A program made the translations under genes and the position numbers. The notes beneath the pieces are model-generated. The model was not told where the DNA came from. It was given only the letters and a program-made list of their open reading frames with translations, and did not search any database. A DNA stretch of 64,000 bases from Diphasiastrum complanatum (taxonomy: Eukaryota; Streptophyta; Lycopodiopsida; Lycopodiales; Lycopodiaceae): assembly GCA_029204225.1 (NCBI GenBank), contig CM055099.1, forward strand, positions 47,492,542 through 47,556,541. Direction: 5' to 3'. Below, in pieces: positions 53,576 to 64,000 of this stretch (positions are counted from its first letter, which is position 1; each line of letters opens with the position of its first letter).

Positions 53576-55531
53576 CTAAAGGGATGCATTCTGCTGCGAC
53601 AATTCTCGGGAATCTATAAATGTCCCATGGAAGCCGTATGGCACCCTTGAAGGCAGCTTTACAATGGCCACTGGATTAAGAGAAGGTGAGCTTGCATTTA
53701 GGACTAGAAGCTCTGATTGGCCTGTCTTCTCGTTATGTCGGAATGTCAATAAATAGCCGTCGTCCTCAGGCGCGGCTGTGTTTTCTGGCGAACGAGGAAC
53801 AAAAAATGGCTCTCCACCATAGCAAGCTGAGCCGTGCAAAAACTTTGCGATAACCTGGTCTTCAGAGTTGCTATCAGACTGAAGATCCACCTTGGCTATA
53901 CCTGAAACTTTAGGCCAGGGATCGGCTATGGCCAAGTATGCATATCTACTCTTTCTGCCAAGGACTTTTCGATTAACTTGGCCAGCTTCAAGATTCAAAT
54001 TGGCAAGAATTTTTCTGCTTGATGTCCCAGTCCTTAGATCCAGTCTTATCTCGCATAATATGCTCTTCATAGCTTCATCTGACTCATTGAAGATGCAGTC
54101 AGGTGGAGTCATGCATGATCCTATTACCACCACCTCGTCTTTGTCCTCCCACGAATTCCAAAGATGGAAGCAGAAGCAGTCAGGGACTTCAATCCATCGT
54201 ACTCTACTTTCATCTTTATCATACTTTGGCAATATTCCAAAGCGTGATTTCTTTTTGCGATCGTAGATGACAGGGGAACCTCCTTTCAGAAGTTCTTGCA
54301 ACCTGAACACCACCTGCTGATCAGGTATTACAACATAATTTTCTGTGATGGCAAAATCATGAATCATCGTTGGCTGCGCAAGAGAAATAGTGACATCTGG
54401 ACCTTTAGTTCCATCAGGAGAGAATACGAAATACTTTAGATACGGTTTCTTGACAACATCATAGCTGAGTGTAAACAATTCTCCAGTTTTAGGATCCTTT
54501 TTTGGATGTGCTATCATCGGTGAGGAGAGTTGCCCCTTGAAGTTATACCTTCCAAGTGTCTGCAAATCACCATCCGATGTCACAGTAACTGCATACGGAA
54601 GATCATCTTCAGACATTGCGAGCAAACGCTTGTTAAAAAATATCAGCCCTGCGTTTGCAACACCCATGCCTTTGCTGCCATCCACAAGGCCAAACAGGCC
54701 GCGTGCTCCATATAAAGCTAATCTAGCAACTCCACCATGGCCATGTAATTCCCCGATTGCCTTAGGGAACATAGCTCTTCCTAGTTTCTCTTCCTCTTCC
54801 AGTCGATAGGTGCGAGTGTACCTGCAACAATAACTCGCCCTACCCTGCTTGAAGGTAATTGCATGAAGCATTCCATCACCATCAAAGAAATGATGCCCTC
54901 CTTCGGGGTTAAACCTTGGATTGGCACCATTGCGGACATACACTCCTTCAAGGTTGGCTGGAAGCTCCCCTGCAATTTCAAGATCATGCTGGACTGGGCA
55001 TTCTGGAACAGGAGCGAAATTGCCTGCGAGCTGAATGGTTGGATCGGAGGTTGAAGGCAGTGGAAGCCTGCCTTCTATGCGCGGAATCAGATGACTTTCC
55101 ACCATATCTAGAGTAGCTGCAGCCAACTTCTGTAGAGGATTCCAATTTAACTTATTCTTTTGAGCTTTTTGAGAAATTTCTGCAATCTTCTTTGCTTGTT
55201 TGCGGACAGATAATTTGCTAGCATCAGCCATTGCTATAAGTTGGCGACCAAAGTTGAAGGAATGACGAAGCTCATCAGAATCCTGTGGAGGTGGGCAGAT
55301 GACTTGGCATGAGACTGGCTGCCATGATCTTTTGGATTGATGCTGAACTGAGAGTTTAGTCTCTGAAAGAAGTTTGAAACTTGAGACAAGATTTGTTGCC
55401 TCAGCAGGTTTGGTCATAGTTGGGAACATGATATCCTTACGCATTTGAACAGCTTCTCTGTAATTCGAAGGTAACCTCGCCATGCTTCTAGCTGCTGTCT
55501 CCAAAGTCTGCATTTTCCAGTGTAGCTCCAT
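53576..55531 (-). CDS. NCED: 9-cis-epoxycarotenoid dioxygenase, 651 aa, single exon
   Basis: The enzyme cleaves 9-cis-violaxanthin or 9-cis-neoxanthin in plastids to xanthoxin, the committed step of abscisic acid synthesis. The frame starts with ATG at 55531 and is uninterrupted; a second Met is at residue 7. The four iron-binding histidines of carotenoid cleavage dioxygenases are His342 ([12 protein letters not shown]), His391 ([10 protein letters not shown]), His456 (FCFHLWNSW) and His635 (YGFHGTF). [14 protein letters not shown] (196-209) and [11 protein letters not shown] (213-223) are family signatures. The stretch [18 protein letters not shown] (131-148) is the amphipathic NCED-type helix that sits on the thylakoid. 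The first about 70 residues, Ser/Thr-rich and without acidic bias, suit a transit peptide. The length is slightly above the usual 580-620. Lack of introns fits NCED better than CCD1 or CCD7, which have several. No orthology to a numbered paralogue can be assigned. Confidence 0.96.
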   Translation of the reverse strand: MELHWKMQTLETAARSMARLPSNYREAVQMRKDIMFPTMTKPAEATNLVSSFKLLSETKLSVQHQSKRSWQPVSCQVICPPPQDSDELRHSFNFGRQLIAMADASKLSVRKQAKKIAEISQKAQKNKLNWNPLQKLAAATLDMVESHLIPRIEGRLPLPSTSDPTIQLAGNFAPVPECPVQHDLEIAGELPANLEGVYVRNGANPRFNPEGGHHFFDGDGMLHAITFKQGRASYCCRYTRTYRLEEEEKLGRAMFPKAIGELHGHGGVARLALYGARGLFGLVDGSKGMGVANAGLIFFNKRLLAMSEDDLPYAVTVTSDGDLQTLGRYNFKGQLSSPMIAHPKKDPKTGELFTLSYDVVKKPYLKYFVFSPDGTKGPDVTISLAQPTMIHDFAITENYVVIPDQQVVFRLQELLKGGSPVIYDRKKKSRFGILPKYDKDESRVRWIEVPDCFCFHLWNSWEDKDEVVVIGSCMTPPDCIFNESDEAMKSILCEIRLDLRTGTSSRKILANLNLEAGQVNRKVLGRKSRYAYLAIADPWPKVSGIAKVDLQSDSNSEDQVIAKFLHGSACYGGEPFFVPRSPENTAAPEDDGYLLTFRHNEKTGQSELLVLNASSPSLNPVAIVKLPSRVPYGFHGTFIDSRELSQQNASL

Positions 55532-56190
55532 TTTCCTGGTCGTGAATCAATCAGATATGGATTATGTACCTTTTTCTGAAAGTGGAACTACGAATAGCAA
55601 GCTTGTGGTCAGCTAAGTTGATAGAACAAAGCATTTAAGAACAGCCTTGCAATTTGCTTCGCAGCTGAAGTGAGAAATTACGGTCGCAAAACTATCTTCC
55701 TATATCTTGCAAGTCCTTCAATTGGGAAAAGGTTATCTAATTGAGTGATGATCAATGCAACAAATACACTGAGATCGTCTATCTGTTGGGCTCAATTGCA
55801 CAAGCAACATGGGCTTTGCCCTTCTAGTATTGGATGAAAGATGGCCGAATTTCCAATGGGTTGCTCAGCAAATGGGCAGAGTTCTCTTCCTCCTAGTATG
55901 AGGTCTTCTCTTGATCCCTGAGTGTTTACGATAAGCAATTGGAAAATAGAACACTTAAAAGTCCAACTGCCTAAGCAAAAGAGGGAGTAGACAGGATGAT
56001 GGACGGTGAATGATGCAGAATTGAGGAGACTTTATTCTGTGTTGTGAGAGCCCAGCCACCATCCCCGTTTTTGTGTCCCTTTGAACCTGCTTAGGGCCAC
56101 GTGTCGAGTTGAACTGTACCAAATTGAACAGCAGGGAAGTACCTACTGGACTAGGCTAAAAGACCCTCTCACACGTGTCATTAGCTAACA
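55532..56190 (-). promoter_or_regulatory. NCED upstream region with two ABRE/G-box-like sites
   Basis: On the minus strand, GACACGTGG at 56105-56097 (G-box CACGTG at 56098-56103) and TGACACGTGT at 56180-56171 are ABRE/G-box-like sites, about 570 and 640 bp before the ATG. Such sites bind ABF-type bZIP factors in ABA and dehydration responses. No clear TATA box was found, and the transcription start is unknown. Confidence 0.45.
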
Positions 56191-56299
56191 ACACATCCTA
56201 CAGGTCATAGCCTATGCTTGGAATTTTTAAAGGCACACTCCACTTTTTTATTTTTGGAACAGTAATGGATAACTTTCAGACTTTCAGACTTAAGCTCGG

Positions 56300-57060
56300 T
56301 CTATTTTTTACAGGAAGTGTTTTCAAATTTTGAGTGCTGCATAAACTATACTTTTGACGCTGTGTAAACTTTTGCCTTTGTTTCAAAGCCTTTGAGATAC
56401 ATTTCAACCTGTAAATATCAGGCCTGCTAATACCACCACCAGCCTCAGTCTTTAGAGAGTCCTTAAGGACACTACAAAAGGGCATATAGCATGTTCACTT
56501 ACCCTTTGTCCCCATTAAAATTGTTATCCTTTTGAATTCTCAAAAGTCGTTATGCGTAACTCCCGGGCCCCGTCGCAAAATCAAGACATTGGGATTGTGC
56601 TTTGCAACCATGATGTTTGGTTGTTTCAAAGTGATCCAAGCTTCAGTCTTTGTCATCTTCACAAAGATAGTTCGTAGAGTAAGGGAAGGTGGGCGCGGGC
56701 GGGAATGGTGGTGTACCCAAATAGGGACATGGCAAGGGAAGCTGAACCTATTTTAAAAATTGTGACTAAAGGGTCCCCAACTCCGGGATTCTTGCTCACG
56801 GGGAATGGCCCATATCTTAGAGAATTGAATGTTGTAAAATTTATACTTTTCTTTCAAGATGAAGGGCTTTAATACCATCCCAAGTTCCTTCAACCCATAG
56901 AATGAAATGTGTAACAAGACGAATTTACAAAAGGGAATTTCAAACGTTTGACTAGGACATGAAGTTTGACCAATCGGTGGAGCTTTCTAGTTTTGAAGGG
57001 AAATTTTAGAATTCTGCCTTCCTGTGCCATGCAGTAAAATCTTTACCTTTTTCTTAAAGT
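56300..57060. other. No recognisable gene
   Basis: Intergenic DNA beyond the NCED promoter. Only short frames without known motifs. Confidence 0.35.
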
Positions 57061-57065
57061 CAAAG

Positions 57066-57143
57066 AGCAGTGATCCCAAGAACCAATAAAGTCTTGCATG
57101 CCCCAGGAGTGATTCCAAAACCCAATAAAGTCTTGCATGCTCA
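57066..57143. repeat. Short tandem duplication, ~40 bp
   Basis: The words AATAAAGTCTTGCATGC are repeated at about 57087 and 57124, each after an AGTGAT(C/T)CCAA segment, so a roughly 40-bp unit occurs twice. Confidence 0.6.
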
Positions 57144-59530
57144 ATGCCCATTGCTGGGATTGGCATTTCACCGATTGATTTCCAAGTTAATTTGTTTTGT
57201 ACTGTTAAAAAATTCTAGAATGCAGTGATGTTAGTTATAGTAGTTATGGTGCATGTTTTTGATAAGGTTGTTTGCCATAATATTTTTGCTTCCTTTAAAG
57301 TGTTGTAAGCTTTTATTGGCTTCAAAGTTTTTATTATTTAACGATCGTTGGGGTTGAAGGATTAGCAGATTCCAACTTCCAAGCCGCTGATGTCACGCCT
57401 TTACGGGTCAGGAGTCAGATCTCAGCCACTAGCCGCATCTTTTCACATGTTACAATCTGACACACAACAGTCGGACTTATTTGGGCCTTGGCACTTGACA
57501 CGCGCTGAAACACAATAACACGTATGCATTTGCACGGGCAATTGCGTGTATACCTTTGGTGTATGGACGTAGCTCTTGCAGCCTCTCTCGAGTCTCAACA
57601 AAACATTTGGAACTTGGTCAGGTGCTTGAACCTTGAACCTATCAAATCTTAATTTCTTCTACAAATTATGGTGATCCGAATTTTAGGCTTCTGCTTAGCT
57701 TTGCCTTAGTGGTGGATTCTTCTCCATTTTCTCAAAGCATGTGTTTTTTTTATAGAAGAGTTTGAGTTGAGAGTTTCTATTTCCTTATAACCATGCTTTT
57801 ATTTTTCATTTTCCGACCTTACAAAGCTGCTCAAGATCTTTCACATCACCTTGTTTTATGATTCTAGCCAAAAATATTAGAGCACACAATCATGAAAGTT
57901 AATAAATGTGCTCTTCATGACAAAAGTATACAAAACTCATTCTTTTATTGAGATTTTGAAACCATGGCTAACTTTAAGTTGCTCGTCTCTATTCCAAGAG
58001 GGTAAGCATGACTCTCAAAGGTATATTATGTACACTTGGACACATCATTATCTTTCTTTTTGGAAGCAAGAAGTACAATAAGGATAGCCACAAAAGTACT
58101 AAAGATTTGACTCTCACCTTAAGAGAAAAACAATAGCCAAAAACATTTAACTATCAAAATAAAAGCCTTTAAGCCACAATGATTAATCCCAAAAAATGAA
58201 CTTCTAGTATAAATATGAGACATGACAAAGCTAGAGATATGATTGTCAATACAAATTATTCATAAACATATATGTAAAAGATAACAATAGCTAACAAAGG
58301 TGCTGGAATAAAATGCCATTCTCAATTGTGTGTGAGATGCAGGTGTATGCAACCAGCCCTTCACCCCTATTTGATGTGTGAGCATGAATGTGCCTGTAAG
58401 GTGTTACCATTTGAGTTATTTTTTTCCTCTCAAAAATGTAACCATAGATTAAGAAATATAAACAAAGTACAAGCTGTAAATAAATTTAGAGAAGCAAAAT
58501 TTTTTCAGCCTCTTTAAAAAGAACCAGGGGGGAGATACTAAAGTCACCACTCCCAAATTCCCTGTTGTTCCTATCCAACCATATGTTCCAAAGAGTGATT
58601 ACTCTAATGTGTTGTCAAAAAGCATTATCTCTAGATCCTCAAAAGTGATATCGTTCAACAGTAAATTTGTGTGGCTGAATCTCTTGAATCTGACATGGAA
58701 GCGCACAATAAAGAGATCAGACATTGATTTCCAAAGAGGAGCATATTAATGAAAAAAAAAAAGGATCACATCTTCATCAAATGTTTTTCAGGCCTATATC
58801 TTGTGAATGATCAATAATCATGAATAATGATACCTTACTTTGCCTATTTTGGTGAAGTTTTGCTACATTTATCTAGTTTCTTGATTTTTGGCTTGTTTTC
58901 TTGATTTCTTGCATTTCCATTGTAATTTGATGTTTATGAATGCATTAGATCTTTTCATGCTAATATTGGCACATGAAAATTCTGGTACAAGAGCATTACA
59001 TCCTTTCCCCATCAGATCTGGTGGATTTTGTTGAATTTGGTAGAGTTTCTTGTTCTAGTTTTCTTGATTTCTAAATTTTCAGCAAGATTTGATTCAATTT
59101 TTGACCAACTAATCTTCATTTTTTGTGTGAATTAATGTTGTAGATCAGTAGACCTTTTGTTTAGCTTTTTGGAGGTACTGAGATTTTCTGATTTGGAGCT
59201 ATGATGGCCAAGTTATGGCCATTTTAGTGCTTTCATTCCAATTATAGTTAGCTATAGTTTTTGCAGTCTATTTTTATCCATTTTGGCTGAAATTTTGGCC
59301 GAATTTTGTGACTATGATTTTATAGGATTGTAGATCTTAGTCTTAGCTTGAATCTGAGCCAATTTCCAGCCAATTTGGTTGAGAATTGACAAAGTTATGG
59401 CAATTCTTGTGAAAGAGGTCAAATCCTAGCTTTGGTAGAAAACTTGAAAGAGAAGCACTTCAACCTTTCATTCTTGAAAATCTGTTTCTTTGTGAATTTT
59501 TTTCAGTTCTTTCATTTTGAAGTTTTTGTA
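57144..59530. other. No recognisable gene
   Basis: About 2.4 kb of AT-rich DNA without supported genes, LTR pair or tandem array. A short plus frame at 58326-58517 has no family match. Confidence 0.35.
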
Positions 59531-59549
59531 ATATATATATATATATATA
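59531..59549. repeat. (AT)n microsatellite
   Basis: ATATATATATATATATAT occurs immediately before the telomere-like run. Confidence 0.8.
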
Positions 59550-59554
59550 AGTGC

Positions 59555-59606
59555 CCTAGCCCTAAACCCTAACCTAATCCTAAACCATAACCTAGACCTA
59601 GACCTA
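59555..59606. repeat. Interstitial telomere-like CCCTAAA tract
   Basis: CCCTAGCCCTAAACCCTAACC and then degenerate CCTAAAC/CCTAGAC words continue for about 50 bp. It resembles the plant CCCTAAA telomere repeat or a telo-box cluster. It is too short and degenerate to be a chromosome end. Confidence 0.65.
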
Positions 59607-59661
59607 AGTCACTCTCACATGACCTCCACTCTCCACGCGACCTCCTAACTTCCAGCTCTTG

Positions 59662-59782
59662 CTCACCTTGAATCACAAGCTCGCCATCTTCAACACAAAC
59701 TTTCACTTCGTCTTTGCTAATCCCTGGCATATCTACACGCAGCTGAAATGCGTTCTCTTTCTCAACAATATCCCAAGGTGCT
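59662..59782 (-). pseudogene. Small heat shock protein fragment (alpha-crystallin domain, one exon)
   Basis: The minus strand gives PWDIVEKENAFQLRVDMPGI then SKDEVKVCVEDGELVIQGE, the start of the alpha-crystallin domain of organelle-type plant small heat shock proteins (HSP21/HSP22 group). These are ATP-independent chaperones. The match begins after TTCTACAG, a possible splice acceptor, and ends at GGTGAGC, a possible donor. No N-terminal or second domain half was found nearby, so it is a fragment about 40 residues long. The neighbouring PIN fragment lies in the same orientation, which suggests joint capture. Confidence 0.72.
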
Positions 59783-59943
59783 CTGTAGAATTACCAATCC
59801 AAACTTGCTGTAGATATACTTGAATAGATTCAGGACAAGACAAATACAAGATCTCTTCTTTTTGAGACTGAATTGATAGATATATTGAGATTGATGTGCA
59901 TCCTCATCAAAACTTGCTCGTTCTTGGATCTAATGCCCAATAA

Positions 59944-60193
59944 CTAATATTCAAATGCCCAATTGATTGGAAAAGCTACAAGCATACCAAAAAAATGATC
60001 GTAGTGCTGAGAACATACAGATGAACATTGTATTCCTTGGCAAATAGAAAAGGAACGATTCCTTGAGGCAGTGCTGTCTGAACAATTGATACACGAAGAT
60101 TGACACTGCGCATTCCCATAACAATCGAAGCAGCTGCCATCACTGTAGGTTCAGTAAGGAAGCTAACCGCCATCCCAAAAGAGATAAAGATGT
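59944..60193 (-). pseudogene. PIN auxin efflux carrier C-terminal fragment
   Basis: The minus strand reads [39 protein letters not shown] and [20 protein letters not shown], the conserved last transmembrane helices of PIN proteins. A one-base change in a T7 run shifts the frame; the shifted frame continues FGMLVAFPI and stops at 59944-59946, near the usual C-terminus. PINs export auxin across plasma or ER membranes. Everything upstream (nine-tenths of the protein) is absent. In many PIN genes an intron lies near the start of VIFGML; here the reading passes through without one, so a retro-copied source is possible but not proven. Confidence 0.75.
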
Positions 60194-60227
60194 CTCACAG
60201 GCCAAAAGTCTCTCATTATGTTCTCCT

Positions 60228-60330
60228 TCGATCGAGATTGCCTGTGACCTGACTCGGTCGAGACTTCAGCTCCACCATCGGCTCGGTCGAGATCTTCAAC
60301 TCACCCCTCCATCGGCTCGGTCAAGAGATC
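60228..60330. repeat. CATCGGCTCGGTCGAGA-type short repeats
   Basis: The words CGGTCGAGAC, ATCGGCTCGGTCGAGATCTTC and ATCGGCTCGGTCAAGAGATCT recur within about 100 bp, near 60255, 60280 and 60312. They are imperfect tandem copies. Confidence 0.55.
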
Positions 60331-60706
60331 TCTTCTACGCCCGTACCCCCTCTCGCTTCCTAACATCTCTCTCCACGGCCAGCGTCTACTCCAGTCTGCC
60401 ATTACACTTTGTGCTCACAAAAAAAGAATTTATTTTTTGAGTTTTTTTTTTTCTATTTTTTTACGGTCCTAATTGTCCAATAAGCACATGGCTCATTTAT
60501 CTCAAGTAGCCAAAAAAATAAAAATAAATATTTGCCGTCAATTTCAAGATTCTTTTACGATTACACTCCATTTTCTGACCCCGACTCAAGTTTTCTAACC
60601 AAACCCAGTTTTACAATCCAAGCTTTTTTCGACTAACGTCAAGCTTGTCAAAAAAAAAAAAAAAAACCACCAAAAACCCATATAAAAGTACAATATCCCA
60701 TAGTAC
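60331..60706. other. Untranslated DNA before gypsy gag
   Basis: AT-rich with T9-T11 and A15 or longer runs and no coding frame. TATAAAAG lies at 60681-60688, shortly before the gag start. Confidence 0.35.
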
Positions 60707-60709
60707 CCA

Positions 60710-61440
60710 ATGGACCACCATACCGATCCTGAAATCTCAGAAGATTATCCATATGAAATAAGGTCTCCTACAGTTGAACAAATCAGACGTCATAGGTTCT
60801 ACCAAATGCGGTCCCAAATACACGAGCCATCCACAAACCCATTCAAGGGACAAGAACCTGATAGAGCCGAGTCTTCACGGGCACGAACCCATGTTCATGG
60901 TGTTGAAGCATCACACACCAGAATGCACCTGAATGGAGCTGCCACTCACAGAGCTCATATTGAGAGACGTACACCCAAGCTAGACCTACAAAGTTTGGAC
61001 CCTCAAAGATTTTTGCAAATCTTTGAGAATGCATGTGACGTTTATGGCGAAACATCTCCCGACGCTATGGTCCAATTGTTTTCTATGACCATGATCGATA
61101 AAGCATGTGACTGGTTTTTTAACCTTGATCGTGAAGATAAATTGCATTGGTCTAATCTGAAAGAGTCCTTTACCAGGCATTTTAAGCCATTCCGTTTGAT
61201 AGAGAGTCCTTTTGTCAAATTGAGTAACATCAAGATGACAAAAGATGAACGCGTACGAGACTATATAGAGCGTTTCAAAAGCTTAAAAGGTCAAGTACAA
61301 GAATAGCCCTCCAAACAGATACTCATCATCTGGTTCCTAGTCGGACTTCCAAGATGGATTAGATGTGAGCTTAGATCCCGTCACATAGACGAGCCCAAAG
61401 TTAGCTATGTCTGATGCCATCAAGGAAGAAGACAAAGGAT
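60710..61440 (+). pseudogene. Gypsy gag (second subfamily)
   Basis: The ATG at 60710 opens MDHHTDPEISEDYPYEIRSP and a polar N-terminus, then FLQIFENACDVYGETS, DKACDWFFNL and RVRDYIERFKSLK, the Retrotrans_gag pattern. A TAG at 61304-61306 interrupts it, and gag-like words continue to about 61440, where minus-strand integrase begins. It cannot give a full capsid protein. Confidence 0.75.
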
Positions 61441-61464
61441 CAGATGTTGATGAATCCACAAAAG

Positions 61465-63600
61465 GAGAACACCCCGGGACGATCCTCTTCCAGTTGCATC
61501 AAAGAAATCATCCGCTCCCGGAAACTATCATGTTCATCCATTCGCTCTTCATTACTAATGCGAAATGTCGGAACTCCGAATTCTATTGGTAGTATGGGAT
61601 GCATTCCATACACAAGATAGTATGGAGTTTGCCTAGTTGTAATCTTTTCAGCAATTTTGTATGCCCATAAGACAGACGGTAACTTCTGATCCCAATCAGA
61701 AGAATGTGTTTCCATTACTTTATTCAAAATTTTACATAGAATTCCATTTGCCCGTTCCGTGAGCCCATTTGCTTTTGGATTATATGTAGTGGTTCGGCGA
61801 TGTGTAATAGAAAAATATGACAACATGGCCTCAATGGTCTGATAAAGGCAATGGGTTCTCCTATTGCTAACGAGTTCCAAGGGACAACCACATCGCATGA
61901 TAATGTTTTGGAATAAAAACTTTGCTACAGTCTTAGCATCGTTCTTAATTGTGGCTTCGGCCTCTACCATCTTGGTAGCGTAGTCCGTGGCAACGAGAAT
62001 GTAACGACGATGAGTTTTACGCGTGATCGGTTTGATAGGTCCTACAAAATCTATCCCCCACTTCTCAAAATGTGCTAAGGGAATAATTGGAATAAGCCGC
62101 CAATGTGTCGCGAAGCTGGGTTTTCCCATCCTCTAGCATGCATCACATTTTTGAATGAATAATTTAACATCTCTATAGACGGTAGGCCACCAATATTTAG
62201 CATTGAAAATTTTTTTTGCAGTGTTTTTAAGAGCATAGTTACCCCCCAAATCTTCCTCATGTAATGCATTCACTTGTTACAGTGGTCGTCTCGGTTGGTT
62301 CTAAACATCGGCGGAGACTATCGCCAGCTCCTAATTTCTAAAATTCTTTACTGAATAAATCATCTCTAGTGCTTCTCGCTCTGTAGCAGAATAATTCTTT
62401 TTTGATGCAGCGAGTTGCCTACCCGCATAGTAAATTGGATAATCTATATTCTGGTCATCTTTCTGACTAAGTACTACACCTATTGCAAACGATGATGTGT
62501 CTACATATACATGGAACTTTTTGGTCCAATTTGGAGGTCTAACCCCAGTGGCTTCTGCTAATGACTGTTTCAATTGATCAAAAGCTTGTTGATGGTCCTG
62601 TGACCAATATGGTACTCAACAGACTTTTTTAATAAACTTGTTAAAGGAGTCACTATTATAGCATAATCTTTAATTATCCTACGATAGTAACCTACATGTC
62701 CTAGAAAACCTCTAAGCTCTCTTAAATTGGTCGGTTTTAATAATTCTAAAATCATTTTTATTTTTTCGATGTCGGCTTGTATACCATCCTTCGAAATTTT
62801 ATGTCCTAATAGAATGCCTTCCCTCATCCCGAAGTAACACTTGGCTGGATGCAATTTAAGAGATGTCTCTTGACATCTTCTCAAAGTTTTCTCTAATGCG
62901 TCTAAATGGTCTTTAGTTGATGAATAGACACAAAAGTCATCCATAAAAATTTCTAAAAAATTCCTTAAAAAAATTTGAAAAATATTTGTCATCATACGTT
63001 GAAATGTGACAGGTGTATTACAAAGACCAAAGGGCATTCACGTATATGCGTACGTCCCCCAATCAGTGGTGAAAGTGGTCTTTGATCTATCTTCCTCTTT
63101 TATAAAAACTTGGTTATAACCTGAGAACCCATCTAAAAGGCTATAACGTTCATGACCAGCTACCTGGTCAAGAATAATATCTATATACGGCAGAGGATGA
63201 TAATCCTTTGCTGTAGCAGCATTTAGTTTCCTAAAATCTTGGCAAACTCTAATCTTGCTCGTCTTCTTCTTAGGTACAATAACTATTGGTGACACCCATT
63301 CAGTTCTTAGAACATGATATATAATACCCGCTCTAAGACATCTATCTAATTCGCCTTTTACTAACAAGGAGTACTTTGGATTCAATCTATATTGGCACTG
63401 CCTAACAGGTATTGTTCCCTTGAATAAGATTTATTCTATATTCGACCCATTTAACTGGTATTCCTATTAAATCATCCATTGACCAAGCAAATATGTTTTG
63501 GTATTTTTGAAGAAGCATTATATTGTTAGAAGAAATAAATGATAATGTTAGTTTCCCATAAGTTACTTTGACCCAAAAGGTCGAGACTTGTGTAACCATG
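61465..63600 (-). pseudogene. Gypsy pol: RT, RNase H, integrase (same family as the 11.3-12.5 kb copy)
   Basis: From 63600 downward: YQNIFAWSMDDLIGIP (pol N-terminal), IIYHVLRTEWVSPIVIVPKK and GYNQVFIKEEDRSKTTFTT of RT, then a TGA at 63038-63040 immediately before MPFGLCNTPVTFQRMM, probably a CGA-to-TGA change. FMDDFCVYS holds the RT active site. After a frameshift near 62570, RNase H reads FAIGVVLSQKDDQ and NYSATEREALEMIYSVKNF and is cut at 62331. Integrase follows with LHEEDLGGNYAL, CDAC, KWGIDFVGP, TDYATKMVEA, LVSNRRTHCL (second Asp changed to Asn) and GLTERANGIL. It ends near 61465 in RMISLMQLEED and is inactive. Confidence 0.85.
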
Positions 63601-63623
63601 GGTTAGGTTTATTATTTAGACCA

Positions 63624-63978
63624 TGTTAAGTCAGTTTTAGTTGAGTTGGACCCAATTTTGGTCCAATAGTAATTCGTGGGTCCAAGTAAAGTCTAATTAT
63701 GTTAAGGGACCCTATCTTGACTTTTGGGGGTGCCCTATAATTAGTAGCGGGTCTTGGAAGGTTCTAGAACCTAGGGTTTGGAAGAGTCTAGGCCCTTGGA
63801 AGGCCTATTTATATGTACCCAATGTTCATTTGTAATTCATTCCCTTTCAAGCATTGCTACTACTTTCTCTCTCCTTGAGGGCGCCTAACCCTCTCCCTCT
63901 TCTTCTTCTTCCTCTTTTTCTTCTTCTTGTATATGGAAATTGAATGTTAGAAGGATCTTGGCGCTTTGATTTCCTACA
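63624..63978 (+). repeat. Copia 5' LTR at window end
   Basis: It starts TGTTAAGTCAG and ends TTTCCTACA directly before TGGTATCAGAGCCATGGATC. A CTTCTTCTTC-rich stretch lies at 63898-63930. The partner LTR and body lie beyond base 64000, so the left border rests on the TG start. Confidence 0.65.
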
Positions 63979-64000
63979 TGGTATCAGAGCCATGGATCTT
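63979..64000 (+). other. Copia primer-binding site
   Basis: TGGTATCAGAGCC matches the initiator-Met tRNA 3' end used by copia elements, and follows the LTR end CA directly. Confidence 0.8.

Overview
The window is eukaryotic, almost certainly plant, nuclear DNA. It has spliced genes with GT...AG introns, plant LTR retrotransposons primed by initiator-Met tRNA, an intact intronless 9-cis-epoxycarotenoid dioxygenase (NCED) gene of abscisic acid synthesis, and fragments of plant PIN and small heat shock protein genes. The deep nesting of old and young LTR elements and the long decayed stretches would suit a large, slowly purged genome (gymnosperm, fern or similar), but the species cannot be fixed from the sequence.

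Layout. 1-6526: most of an unusual mobile-element-like unit with two divergent multi-exon genes. The minus-strand gene (51-3437) combines a ParB-like segment with a beta-order DNA amino-methyltransferase. The plus-strand gene (3597-6228) matches the DUF7869 family, whose conserved acidic motifs look transposase-like. This is the most novel part of the window. 6527-12461: Ty3/gypsy remnants (LTR, gag, protease on plus; an extra ORF and integrase on minus). 12462-16111: Copia-A, minus strand, internally deleted. 16181-27291: Copia-B, plus strand, with a perfect CACGA target duplication, decayed and itself split by Copia-C. 20231-26544: Copia-C, apparently identical 862-bp LTRs and one intact 1326-codon gag-pol ORF. 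27292-30215: minus gypsy pol remnants. 30216-36271: copia fragments and Copia-D, whose LTRs contain 34-bp tandem repeats.

36850-38964 is retrotransposon-poor DNA with two promoter-like modules (a heat-shock element plus TATA, and a dense cluster of nine ACGT cores), a 105-bp tandem duplication and an orphan coding fragment. 39240-49540 returns to retrotransposons: a gag-like ORF, a (CT)47 microsatellite, Copia-F interrupted by Copia-E, gypsy protease/RT/RNase H remnants and a copia LTR. 49541-53575 is mostly featureless, with short tandem repeats at 51.45-51.75 kb.

53576-55531 holds the only clearly intact host gene, NCED, on minus, with two ABRE/G-box-like sites about 570 and 640 bp upstream of its start codon. 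56300-59530 has no recognisable gene. 59662-60193 carries two host gene fragments in the same orientation (small HSP and PIN C-terminus). 60707-63600 is another gypsy remnant with gag on plus and pol on minus, and a new copia 5' LTR with its primer-binding site closes the window at 63624-64000.

Functionally the window is a host gene (NCED) in a graveyard of LTR retrotransposons. Insertion order can be read from nesting: gypsy first, then Copia-A and Copia-B, then Copia-C. Much of the interest lies in the ParB-methyltransferase/DUF7869 unit, the shared chimeric gypsy-copia junction, the recurrent CACACGTGTG palindrome in unrelated copia LTRs, and the captured gene fragments. All family assignments are from recognition of motifs by eye; no database search was run.
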